A DNA stretch of 64,000 nucleotides from contig NZ_JAHYSG010000062.1 in NCBI RefSeq assembly GCF_022095675.1, positions 1-64,000 on the forward strand, in the 5' to 3' direction. Numbering within the stretch: position 1 is the stretch's first letter; each line of letters begins with the position of its first letter. Positions 52,169 to 59,080 of the stretch are shown here, one piece after another. A model generated the notes under the pieces. It was not told the DNA's origin. It did no database searches and saw nothing but the letters and a program-made list of their open reading frames with translations. Both the position numbers and the translations under genes were made by a program. Source of the DNA: Dactylosporangium sp. AC04546. Lineage in GTDB: Bacteria; Actinomycetota; Actinomycetes; Mycobacteriales; Micromonosporaceae.

Positions 52169-53212
52169 CTAACGGATCGGGTCCCAGCCGTCGGTGCCGG
52201 CCAGGAACGCGGCCGGGGTGAACGTGGCGGCCTGCGAAGTGGTCAGCTGCGGGCGGTCGAGCGTGACGGCGGCGCCGGGGCCGCGGTTGCGGTACTCGAA
52301 GTACCGTGCGTCGCGCCACGGCCACGTGCCGAAGTCGGTCCACGGCGCGGGCCTGATGTGGGCGTCGAGCACCGAGTCGCGGATGACCGTGTGCGCGACG
52401 GCGTTCGGGTCGTTGCTCGGGTGCCAGGGGCGGCCCAGGTACACCGTGCCGGGCGCGGCGGTGCCGGTGAGGCGGCACTCGCTGAACAGGAAGCCGTACG
52501 GGTTCGACAGGCTCGTGCTGGCGGCGGTCACGTAGCCGTTGTTCGTGGCCGAGCCGCGGTCGAGGGAGTGCACGCGGCAGCGGTCGAGCACGGCGGTGGC
52601 CCGGCCGAAGATGAAGTCGACGTCGCCCTCGACATAGCATTTTCGCAGGTAGACGCGGTTGACGGTGGCCGCGTCGACGCTGTTGAGGTAGAGCGTGTCC
52701 TGGTTGGCCAGGAAGCGCACGTTGTCGAAGACGATGCGGTCGGCCCGGGTCAGCACGGCGACCGCCTGATGGCCGGTGAACTCGGGGTGCGCGGCCTCGT
52801 CGAACGTGTTGGCGAAGGTGAGGTTGCGGGCGCTGAAGCCGGCGCCGGAGATGGTGACCGACGCGCTGCCCGAGGTGCCCCACGTGCCGCCCTCGGGCTT
52901 CGGGGTGCCGTTCGCGCGGTCGTCGCTGATGACGACGGCCGTCGGGTCGGGGCCCTGGCCGCGGAAGACGACGTTCTGCTTGTCGGCCGGGACGATGACC
53001 TGCCCGTGGTACACCCCCGGCTTGATCTTGATCGTGAACGTTTCACTGTTGCCGGCCGGAATCGCGTCGACGGCCGCCTGGATCGACGTCAGGTCGCCGG
53101 ATCCGTCGGCGGCCACCGTCAGGTAGGGGCCGGGCCACGCCTCGGCCGGGGCCGGCAGGGCCAGGCCGCCGAGCACTCCGGCCCCGGCCGCGAGCAGGGT
53201 TCTGCGCCGCAT
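52169..53212 (-). CDS. Secreted pectinesterase (CE8)
   Basis: 347 residues from ATG 53212 (AAGGAG 7 bases upstream). A twin-arginine-like signal is present (RMRRRTLLAAGAGVLGGLALPAPAEA). The right-handed beta-helix enzyme shows its usual blocks in order: SIQAAVDAIPAGN, GVYHGQVIVP, GHQAVAV, LANQDTLYL, VDFIFG (catalytic Asp) and YLGRPW (Arg/Trp pair). It removes methyl esters from pectin, exposing it to other depolymerases, and fits the saprophytic theme of the galactan locus 10 kb upstream. A LacI-type palindrome lies 20 bases upstream of the start. Confidence 0.96.
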   Translation of the reverse strand: MRRRTLLAAGAGVLGGLALPAPAEAWPGPYLTVAADGSGDLTSIQAAVDAIPAGNSETFTIKIKPGVYHGQVIVPADKQNVVFRGQGPDPTAVVISDDRANGTPKPEGGTWGTSGSASVTISGAGFSARNLTFANTFDEAAHPEFTGHQAVAVLTRADRIVFDNVRFLANQDTLYLNSVDAATVNRVYLRKCYVEGDVDFIFGRATAVLDRCRVHSLDRGSATNNGYVTAASTSLSNPYGFLFSECRLTGTAAPGTVYLGRPWHPSNDPNAVAHTVIRDSVLDAHIRPAPWTDFGTWPWRDARYFEYRNRGPGAAVTLDRPQLTTSQAATFTPAAFLAGTDGWDPIR

Positions 53213-53232
53213 ACGCGCGCTCCTTAGCATCA

Positions 53233-53246
53233 GGAAAGCCCTTTCC
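53233..53246. promoter_or_regulatory. Palindrome GGAAAGCCCTTTCC upstream of pectinesterase
   Basis: 6-bp inverted repeat GGAAAG / CTTTCC with a 2-base centre, similar to GGAAAGCGCTTTCC sites bound by LacI-family regulators in actinobacteria. 20 bases from the pectinesterase start and 53 bases from the divergent PLP-enzyme start. Confidence 0.6.
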
Positions 53247-53299
53247 CGCCCGACCGTAGGGACTGCAACAAAGCATGTCAATGCCGCTACTGTGCCCTC

Positions 53300-54499
53300 A
53301 TGGCGTTTGACGTTGCGTGGGCGCGGGCCGCCTATCCCGCGCTCGACGAGGGGTTCGTGCACTTCGACGGGGCGGCCGGCACGCTGGTCGCCGAGCCGGT
53401 CGCGCGGGCCGTGGCTGGCGTGCTGCGGGGCGCGGTCGCCAACCGCACCACCGCGTTCGCGCCCGGCCGGCGGGCCATCCAGATCCTGGCCGACGCGCGC
53501 GCCGCCGTCGCCGACCTGGTCGGCGGCGAGCCCGGCGGCGTCGTGTTCGGCCCCAGCGCGACCGCGCTCACCTACACCGTCGCCCGCGGCCTGGCCCGCA
53601 CCTGGCGGCCCGGCGACAACGTGGTGGTGTCGCGGCTCGACCACGACGCCAACGTCCGCCCGTGGGTGCAGCTCGCCGAGCAGACGGGCATCCAGGTGCG
53701 CTGGGCCGAGTTCGAGCCCTCCACCGGCGTGCTGCCGATCCAGCAGTACCGCCGAATCGTCGACGACCGCACGAGGCTCGTGGCGGTGACAGCGGCCAGC
53801 AACGCCATCGGCACCCGGCCGGACGTCGCCGCCGTGGCGGCCATCGCGCACGCCGCCGGCGCCGTGCTCTACGTCGACGGCGTCCACGCCACCCCGCACC
53901 TGCCGACCGACATCGAGGCGCTCGGCGCCGACTTCTACGTCACCAGCGCCTACAAGTGGTCCGGCCCGCACCTGGCGGCCTGTGTCGCCGCCCCGGACCG
54001 GTGGGAGGCGCTCGCGATGGACAAGCTGCGGCCGTCGCCCGACGAACCGCCGGAGCGCTTCGAGCTCGGCACCCCGAGCTGGGAGCTGCTGGCCGGCGTC
54101 ACGGCCGCGGTGGACTTCCTGGCCGGCCTCACCGACGCCGCCGGGTCCCGCCGCGAGCGCCTGCTGGCGTCGCTCGCGGCCACCCACGAGTACTCGGCGG
54201 GCCTGTTCCGCGACCTCCTCGCCGGCCTGCGCGCCGTCCCCGGCGTGACCGTGCTCCCGGCGCCGCCCGACGGCTGCCCGACCGTGTCGTTCCGCATCGG
54301 CGACCAGCACCCGGCCGACACCGCTGCGGCGCTCGGCGACAAGGGCATCTGCGTGTTCTCCGGCGACTACTACGCGTACGAGTACTTCCAGGCGATGGGG
54401 CTGCGCGACACCGGCGGCGGCGTGCGGGCGAGCATCTACCACTACACCACCGCCCAGGAGATCGACCGCCTCCTCGAGGCCGTGGCGGGGGTCGCCTGA
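53300..54499 (+). CDS. Class V aminotransferase / cysteine desulfurase-like PLP enzyme
   Basis: 399 residues from ATG 53300. Fold-type I PLP enzyme of the NifS/class-V group: VFGPSATALTYTVARGL, SRLDHDANVRPW, ASNAIGTRPDV, YVDGVHATPH (Asp193, His196) and the Schiff-base Lys219 in TSAYKWSGPH. The substrate-loop Cys of NifS-type desulfurases is not evident; the C-terminal segment reads FSGDYYAYEYFQAMGLRDTGGGVRASIYHYTT. It resembles the actinobacterial cysteine-desulfurase-like TIGR01976 group, whose function is unsettled. Followed with a 1-base overlap (TGATG) by an unknown gene, so the three genes 53300-56444 form an operon. Confidence 0.9.
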   Translation: MAFDVAWARAAYPALDEGFVHFDGAAGTLVAEPVARAVAGVLRGAVANRTTAFAPGRRAIQILADARAAVADLVGGEPGGVVFGPSATALTYTVARGLARTWRPGDNVVVSRLDHDANVRPWVQLAEQTGIQVRWAEFEPSTGVLPIQQYRRIVDDRTRLVAVTAASNAIGTRPDVAAVAAIAHAAGAVLYVDGVHATPHLPTDIEALGADFYVTSAYKWSGPHLAACVAAPDRWEALAMDKLRPSPDEPPERFELGTPSWELLAGVTAAVDFLAGLTDAAGSRRERLLASLAATHEYSAGLFRDLLAGLRAVPGVTVLPAPPDGCPTVSFRIGDQHPADTAAALGDKGICVFSGDYYAYEYFQAMGLRDTGGGVRASIYHYTTAQEIDRLLEAVAGVA

Positions 54500-55692
54500 T
54501 GGACCGGCAGCGCCTGCTGTCCGGGGTCGCCGCGCGGCTGCGGGAGCTCGGCATCCCGGCCGAGTTCGGGCTCCTCGTGCCGTACCAGGACTTCTACGGC
54601 TCGTCGCCGGACGGCCTGACCGGCCTCGTCGTCCCGCAGCCGGACGGGCCGGGACGGATGCAGGTGACCGTCGTCGCCGCCCGGCGCACGGTGCCGCCCG
54701 GCGAGGGCGGGCTGTCGGCCGACGGCCGGATGTGGGTCCGCGACGTCGACCTCGACTACGACCTGGCCGGCGACGCGCTCGCGTTCGAGTTCACCACCCT
54801 CGACGAGGGGGGTGCCGGGCCGGTCTGGGCGCCGCGGCAGCTCGCCCACGACGAGGAGGCGGTGGTCGACGCGATCCGCCTCTGGGACGGCTTCCGGGAG
54901 ACGCTGCGCAGCACGCCCCCGGCGGCCGCGCCCGCCCGCCGCCGGGCCGTGTTCGTCAAGCAGGTCGCCGCCCGCCAGGCGGCGAGCGCGGCCGCCCGCG
55001 TCCGGCTGGACGCCGCGATCGACCTCGACCCGGCCCGGCTGTGCTACCACTTCCCGCGCGACCGGCACGGCCGGTACGTCAAGAACGCTGTCGTCGCGCT
55101 GCACGACGTCGAGGGCGGGCCGTTCAGCAAGCGCGGGCCGTGGGTCGCCGCGCGGGCCGACGGCGACGAGCTCGTCGTCGCCGTCGAGGGGCTGATCGGG
55201 GCGAACCAGGACCACCGCTGGGACCGGCTGCCCTGGTTGTTCCGCCGGCTCGAGGCCGCTCCCGGCGAGCGGTGGCAGGTGGCCGACGCCGCCGACGCCC
55301 GGCCGGTCGTGGAGCTGCTGGAGCGGCACGAGGTCGCCGAGGCGCTCACGCTGTGCGGGGTCGACGTCGACGGCGACCTCGCCGCGCTGCTGGACGGTCA
55401 CCCGATCGACTACCGGCACGCGCGGTACACCGACACCTGGGTCCGCACGCTGTACGAGCAGCTGCGCGACTGCGCACCCTGGCGCCTCGCCACCGCGCAC
55501 CGGTTGGCCGCCGCCGGCAAGCCGATCCCGCTGTTCGGCCTGAAGGGGATGAACCACCAGGTCAAGCCGATGGTCGCGCTCGACGCGCCGGACGGCGTGT
55601 GCCGGCTGACGATGCACTGGACCGGCAGCAACGCCCGGCTCACCCGGGCGCTCTGGGAGGTCCCGGCGGACCTGCGGGCCGCGCTGCTGTGA
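54499..55692 (+). CDS. Hypothetical protein, 397 residues
   Basis: 397 residues, ATG sharing its A with the upstream stop. No signal peptide or membrane span. Three regions can be made out: an N-terminal alpha/beta part (1-120, FGLLVPYQDFYGSSPDGLTGLVVPQPDG), a central part with CYHFPRDRHGRYVKNAVVALHDVEGG (175-215) and a C-terminal part ending in MVALDAPDGVCRLTMHWTGSNARLTRALWEVP. I recognise no family. Its coupling to a PLP enzyme and a membrane protein suggests a shared but unknown task. Confidence 0.75.
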   Translation: MDRQRLLSGVAARLRELGIPAEFGLLVPYQDFYGSSPDGLTGLVVPQPDGPGRMQVTVVAARRTVPPGEGGLSADGRMWVRDVDLDYDLAGDALAFEFTTLDEGGAGPVWAPRQLAHDEEAVVDAIRLWDGFRETLRSTPPAAAPARRRAVFVKQVAARQAASAAARVRLDAAIDLDPARLCYHFPRDRHGRYVKNAVVALHDVEGGPFSKRGPWVAARADGDELVVAVEGLIGANQDHRWDRLPWLFRRLEAAPGERWQVADAADARPVVELLERHEVAEALTLCGVDVDGDLAALLDGHPIDYRHARYTDTWVRTLYEQLRDCAPWRLATAHRLAAAGKPIPLFGLKGMNHQVKPMVALDAPDGVCRLTMHWTGSNARLTRALWEVPADLRAALL

Positions 55693-56444
55693 CGAAGCTG
55701 GTCGGGGCCCTCATGTTCCTGGTGACGTTCGCCGTCGCCGCCGGTCTGTACAGCGTCGGCGCCCCGTGGTGGGCGGCCGCGCTGCTCGCGTTCGTGCTCG
55801 TCGGGGCCGGCGGGATCGCGGCCGGGCACCGCGTCGGCGGCGCGGCGTTCGTCGTCGCCGGCGCCGCGGCCGGGCTCTACGGCCTGCACGACCTGCTGCC
55901 CGACCTGCCGCTGTGGATCGTCCTCGTCGGCGGCGCGGTGGTCGAGGTCGCGCTGGCCGTGCTGGGCTGGACGGCGGCCCACCGGCTGCGCGGCCCGGCG
56001 ACCGGCGTGGCCCGCTCGGCGGCCCGCCGCCGGCTCGCGGTGCGCCACGGCTGGACGTTCCGGCCGCGGGCCACGGTCGCGCTGCCCGGCCCGATGACCG
56101 CGCCGCTGCTGAAGAGCGTTCCCGGTGGCGCCGCCGACACGCTCGGTACCGACGTCCTGGAGGGCACCGAGGGCGGCTTCCGCGTCCAGGTCTTCGACCG
56201 CCGCCGCCCGGGCGGCCGACCGGCCGAGGGCGTGCAGACCGTCTGGTTCGTCCGGCTGCGCCGCCCGGCGTCGCGGACCGCGGCCAGCCCGCCGCCGGGC
56301 CTGCCGAACCGCTGGTGGACCGAGGGTCCGTACCTGTGCGCCGCCACCGACGGCCACGCCCCGCGCGGTGCCACCGCGGCCGAGATCGAGGAGACCCTCA
56401 CCCGCCTGGTGGCGTTCGCCCGGGCGCTCGAGTCGGCAACGTAG
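55689..56444 (+). CDS. Membrane protein of unknown function
   Basis: 251 residues from GTG 55689 (GTGA overlap). Four hydrophobic spans occupy the first 105 residues (VGALMFLVTFAVAAGLYSV, WWAAALLAFVLVGAGGIAAG, AAFVVAGAAAGLYGLHDLL, LWIVLVGGAVVEVALAVLGW). A cytoplasmic domain of about 145 residues follows (RLAVRHGWTFRPRATVALPGP, GGFRVQVFDRRRPGG, TEGPYLCAATDGHAPRG), recalling actinobacterial DUF3137-like tails, but I cannot assign it firmly. Last gene of the operon, followed by a strong hairpin. Confidence 0.75.
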   Translation: MTKLVGALMFLVTFAVAAGLYSVGAPWWAAALLAFVLVGAGGIAAGHRVGGAAFVVAGAAAGLYGLHDLLPDLPLWIVLVGGAVVEVALAVLGWTAAHRLRGPATGVARSAARRRLAVRHGWTFRPRATVALPGPMTAPLLKSVPGGAADTLGTDVLEGTEGGFRVQVFDRRRPGGRPAEGVQTVWFVRLRRPASRTAASPPPGLPNRWWTEGPYLCAATDGHAPRGATAAEIEETLTRLVAFARALESAT

Positions 56445-56454
56445 ACTGCACCGT

Positions 56455-56503
56455 CCGGTGTGGACGGTGACGCGCGCCGACCCGCGCCCGCCGTCCACAC
56501 CGG
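56455..56503 (+). terminator. Long-stem terminator hairpin
   Basis: 13-bp perfect stem CCGGTGTGGACGG / CCGTCCACACCGG around a 23-base GC-rich loop, 10 bases after the operon's last stop. Confidence 0.7.
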
Positions 56504-56525
56504 CGTTCTGTCAGACTCACGGACC

Positions 56526-56969
56526 GTGAGGATTGAACGGTACGAAGGACCGCGGGACGCGGTGCGGTGGCTGTTCGAGCTGGCCGACGACTCGGCCGCG
56601 CTGCTCGACGGCTACCTCGGCGAGGGTGTCGTGCTGCTCGTCCGCGACGGCGGCGAGCTGGTCGGGCACGCGCAGCTGGTCGGCGACGAGCTGACGAACA
56701 TGGCGGTCGTCGCCGGGCGGCGCGGTCAAGGGGTCGGCGCGGCCCTGGTGGCGGCCGTGGTGGAGCTGGCGAGGGCCGAGGGCGTGCGCACGCTGCGGGT
56801 CGGCACCGGCGCCGCGGACGTGGGGAACCTGCGCTTCTACCAGCGGCAGGGCTTCCGTATGCGCTCGATCGAGCGCGACGTCTTCATCCCGGCCAACGGC
56901 TACCCCGAGGGCATCTTCGTCGACGGTATCGAGCTGCGGGACCGGGTCTGGCTCGACCGCGAGCTGTAG
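56526..56969 (+). CDS. GNAT-family N-acetyltransferase
   Basis: 147 residues from GTG 56526. The acetyl-CoA loop reads VVAGRRGQGVGAALVAAVVELARAEG (the R/Q-x-x-G-x-G/A motif) and the C-terminal motif NLRFYQRQGFRMRSIERDVF. The strand LTNMAVV precedes the loop, as usual. Substrate unknown. It lies between a terminator and the PadR promoter, so it is monocistronic. Confidence 0.92.
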   Translation: MRIERYEGPRDAVRWLFELADDSAALLDGYLGEGVVLLVRDGGELVGHAQLVGDELTNMAVVAGRRGQGVGAALVAAVVELARAEGVRTLRVGTGAADVGNLRFYQRQGFRMRSIERDVFIPANGYPEGIFVDGIELRDRVWLDREL

Positions 56970-56972
56970 GGC

Positions 56973-56995
56973 TATAATGTATCTGTCAGATACAT
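56973..56995 (+). promoter_or_regulatory. PadR promoter -10 and autoregulatory operator
   Basis: TATAAT at 56973-56978 overlaps the perfect 9+1+9 palindrome ATGTATCTG-T-CAGATACAT (56977-56995). This AT-rich site is typical of PadR-family operators. A strong AGGAGG (56997-57002) follows immediately, 5 bases before the start codon, so bound repressor would block both promoter and leader. Confidence 0.85.
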
Positions 56996-57007
56996 CAGGA
57001 GGTGTTC

Positions 57008-57538
57008 GTGGCCCGGTCCAGCCAGACCGACGCCGCCGTGCTCGGCGGGCTCAGCGTCCAGCCGATGTCCGGCTATGCGCTGCGGGAGGCGATCCGCGAC
57101 GTCCTCGGGCACTTCTGGAGCGAGAGTTTCGGGCAGATCTACCCGACGCTGACGGCGCTGGAGCGGGAGGGGTTCGTCGCGCGTTCCGAGGGCGACCGGG
57201 CCGGCTCCAGCACCTTCCACATCACCCCGGCCGGCCGGCGGCGGCTGCGTGAGCTGCTGTCCCAGCCGATCCAGGGGGTGCCGCCGCGCAACGGACTGCT
57301 GCTGCGGCTGTTCTTCGGCCGCACCCTCGGCGCCGACGCCTGCCGGGCGCTCCTGCGGGACGCCCGCGCCGATGCCGAGCGGAAGCTGGCCGAGTTCGAC
57401 CGGCTGCTCGCCGAGAACGCGGCCGAGACGGGGCCCGACGCCCCGTTCATGCGCATGACCATCCTGGCCGGCCGGCGCAGTGCCGAGGCCGGTCTCGCCT
57501 GGGCCGACGAGTGCCTGACCGAGCTGGAGGAGCTGTGA
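57008..57538 (+). CDS. PadR-family transcriptional regulator
   Basis: 176 residues from GTG 57008, selected because AGGAGG lies 5 bases upstream. The winged helix (about 1-85: LGGLSVQPMSGYALREAIRDVLGHFWSESFGQIYPTLTALEREGFVARS) is followed by the Vir_C_2 dimerisation helices (RNGLLLRLFFGRTLG..., RADAERKLAEFDRLLAENA, MTILAGRRSAEAGLAWADECLTELEEL). Probably represses its own operon via the palindrome at 56977-56995. Phenolic or hydrophobic inducers are common for the family. Coupled (GTGA) to a membrane protein. Confidence 0.95.
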   Translation: MARSSQTDAAVLGGLSVQPMSGYALREAIRDVLGHFWSESFGQIYPTLTALEREGFVARSEGDRAGSSTFHITPAGRRRLRELLSQPIQGVPPRNGLLLRLFFGRTLGADACRALLRDARADAERKLAEFDRLLAENAAETGPDAPFMRMTILAGRRSAEAGLAWADECLTELEEL

Positions 57539-57924
57539 CGATCGCGCGGGTGGCGGCGGCCGGATTCGGCATCATCGCCCTGTTCCAGCTGGCCCTCGCG
57601 GCCGGCGCGCCGCTCGGCCGGGCCGCCTGGGGCGGCGCGCACGCCGGCCAGCTGCCGCCGAACCTGCGGGTGGCGAGCCTGGTCGCCCTGCTGATCTGGG
57701 CGGTGGCCGCGCTGGTGGTGCTGCGCCGGGCCGGCCTGGCGGCGACGGTCCTGCCCGCGGGCGTCGGCACCTGGGGCACGTGGGTCCTAGCGGGCCTGCT
57801 CACGCTCGGCGCGCTGATGAACCTCGCGTCATCGAGCCCCTGGGAGCGGTTCATCTGGGCGCCGCTGGCGGCGACGCTGGCGGTGCTGTGCTTCCTGCTG
57901 GCCCGCTCTCCGGCCGCGGCGTGA
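57535..57924 (+). CDS. Small membrane protein co-transcribed with PadR
   Basis: 129 residues from GTG 57535 (GTGA overlap). Four hydrophobic spans (VAAAGFGIIALFQLALAAGAPLG, VASLVALLIWAVAALVVLRRAG, GTWGTWVLAGLLTLGALMNL, APLAATLAVLCFLLARSP) and the SSSPWERFIWAP loop are seen in many actinobacterial small membrane proteins of unknown role. A transport or sensing accessory controlled by PadR is possible. Confidence 0.85.
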   Translation: MTIARVAAAGFGIIALFQLALAAGAPLGRAAWGGAHAGQLPPNLRVASLVALLIWAVAALVVLRRAGLAATVLPAGVGTWGTWVLAGLLTLGALMNLASSSPWERFIWAPLAATLAVLCFLLARSPAAA

Positions 57925-57938
57925 ACGCGCGGCCGGAG
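57908..57938 (+). terminator. Hairpin at the PadR-operon end
   Basis: 11-bp stem CTCCGGCCGCG / CGCGGCCGGAG with the operon's stop codon in its 9-base loop; it also precedes the end of the convergent dioxygenase gene, so it may serve both strands. Confidence 0.65.
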
Positions 57939-57951
57939 CGCACAAGCCGGG

Positions 57952-58863
57952 TCAGGCCTTCGGGGCCTCGAACACCAGCATCGCGTCGGCGGGGGGCGCG
58001 CCGTAGAGGCGGACCACCGTCTCCTCGTCGAAGCGGCTCTCGTCGGCCACGTTGATGAAGTCGCGGATCGCCGTGCCCGTGCAGTACGTGTCGGCCAGCG
58101 GCGCGCCCTTCTGGGCCAGGACGTCCGGCGCGTGGACCGTGCGGAAGTCGATGCTGTACCGCGCGAGCCCCGACGTGTTCGGGATCGAGCGGTGCAGGTG
58201 GGCGCCCGAGAAGAGCAGCACCTGGCCCGGGGCCGGCAGCACGACCTGCTCGTTCGGCGGGTTGTGGTCGATGGCGCCCGGGCGGACCTGGGCCTCCTTC
58301 TTCACCGACGCCGCCGTGGACAGCCGGCCGACGTTGTTGGCGTAGTAGTCGAAGTCGCCGGAGTTGTTCGGCACCGGCGCGTTGAAGCGGTCCAGGTCGA
58401 ACGACATCGCGTTGGTCTCGCGGACCGGGAACACCGGCAGCCACCAGTTCAACTGCTGGTTCGGCGCCGAGTACCACACGTCGCGGTGCCACGGGAACGC
58501 GAACGCCACGCCCGTGGTGAGGTGGCCGACCGGGAACGCCGTGCGCGGCTTCGGCACGTCGTAGTGCGTCTCCGTGGCGTCGAAGCCCAGCTCCTCGATG
58601 ATGTTGCGGACCAGCTTCTTGGACCGCTCGTCGTGGATGAACCGCGGCTTCCAGGCGCCGAGGACCTTCGCCATCTCATCGGGGCTGAAGTGCTCGTGGG
58701 CGTGCAACGGGTCGTGCGGCGCGAACAGGTCGGTGAGCTGCGCACGCGCGTGCTCGACCAGCTGGGCGACCGAAGGCAACCGGGTCATCACCAGCAGGTG
58801 CCCGTCGTAGAGCCGCTGCCGCAGCTCCTCGCCGGTTCCTTGCAGATCGACATGGATGGCCAT
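57952..58863 (-). CDS. Phytanoyl-CoA dioxygenase (PhyH)-type Fe(II)/2OG oxygenase
   Basis: 303 residues from ATG 58863 (GGGAGGA upstream). The facial triad is visible: HxD in FPWHRDVWYSAP and the distal His in SGAHLHRSIPN, with the 2-oxoglutarate-binding Arg in RYSIDFRTV. Such enzymes hydroxylate small molecules, including amino acids and natural products. No biosynthetic partner gene is adjacent: it converges with the PadR operon and diverges from the discoidin protein. Substrate unknown; soluble. Confidence 0.92.
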   Translation of the reverse strand: MAIHVDLQGTGEELRQRLYDGHLLVMTRLPSVAQLVEHARAQLTDLFAPHDPLHAHEHFSPDEMAKVLGAWKPRFIHDERSKKLVRNIIEELGFDATETHYDVPKPRTAFPVGHLTTGVAFAFPWHRDVWYSAPNQQLNWWLPVFPVRETNAMSFDLDRFNAPVPNNSGDFDYYANNVGRLSTAASVKKEAQVRPGAIDHNPPNEQVVLPAPGQVLLFSGAHLHRSIPNTSGLARYSIDFRTVHAPDVLAQKGAPLADTYCTGTAIRDFINVADESRFDEETVVRLYGAPPADAMLVFEAPKA

Positions 58864-58998
58864 GACGAGAGTCCTCCCGCTTATGTCAGACGTTCCCCCC
58901 GGGCACCGTACTCCTGTCCGCCGGGCCAGGTGGCGGGACCATGAAGATGATCGACGATGGCAAATCGTGGCAAGCGATTGTCGCGGCCTGACCGGCTT

Positions 58999-59028
58999 CG
59001 CTAGCGTCCCGTGCATATCCGCTAGCGG
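58999..59028. promoter_or_regulatory. Two phased palindromes upstream of the discoidin/beta-helix gene
   Basis: CGCTAGCG (58999-59006) and CCGCTAGCGG (59019-59028), both perfect, with centres 21 bases apart, i.e. two helical turns. They lie 53-82 bases upstream of the start codon and look like a cooperative repressor or activator site. The rest of the 217-base spacer shows a GGCAA direct repeat (58954, 58966) and no clear promoter. Confidence 0.6.
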
Positions 59029-59080
59029 TGCGTGATGTCGAACGATCCCGCCAGATCCCGACCCCACCACAGGAGAAGCC

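Noticed and set aside
58864..59080. Searched for a small RNA or riboswitch upstream of the discoidin gene
   Set aside because: Apart from the two palindromes and a GGCAA direct repeat no stable conserved structure was recognisable.
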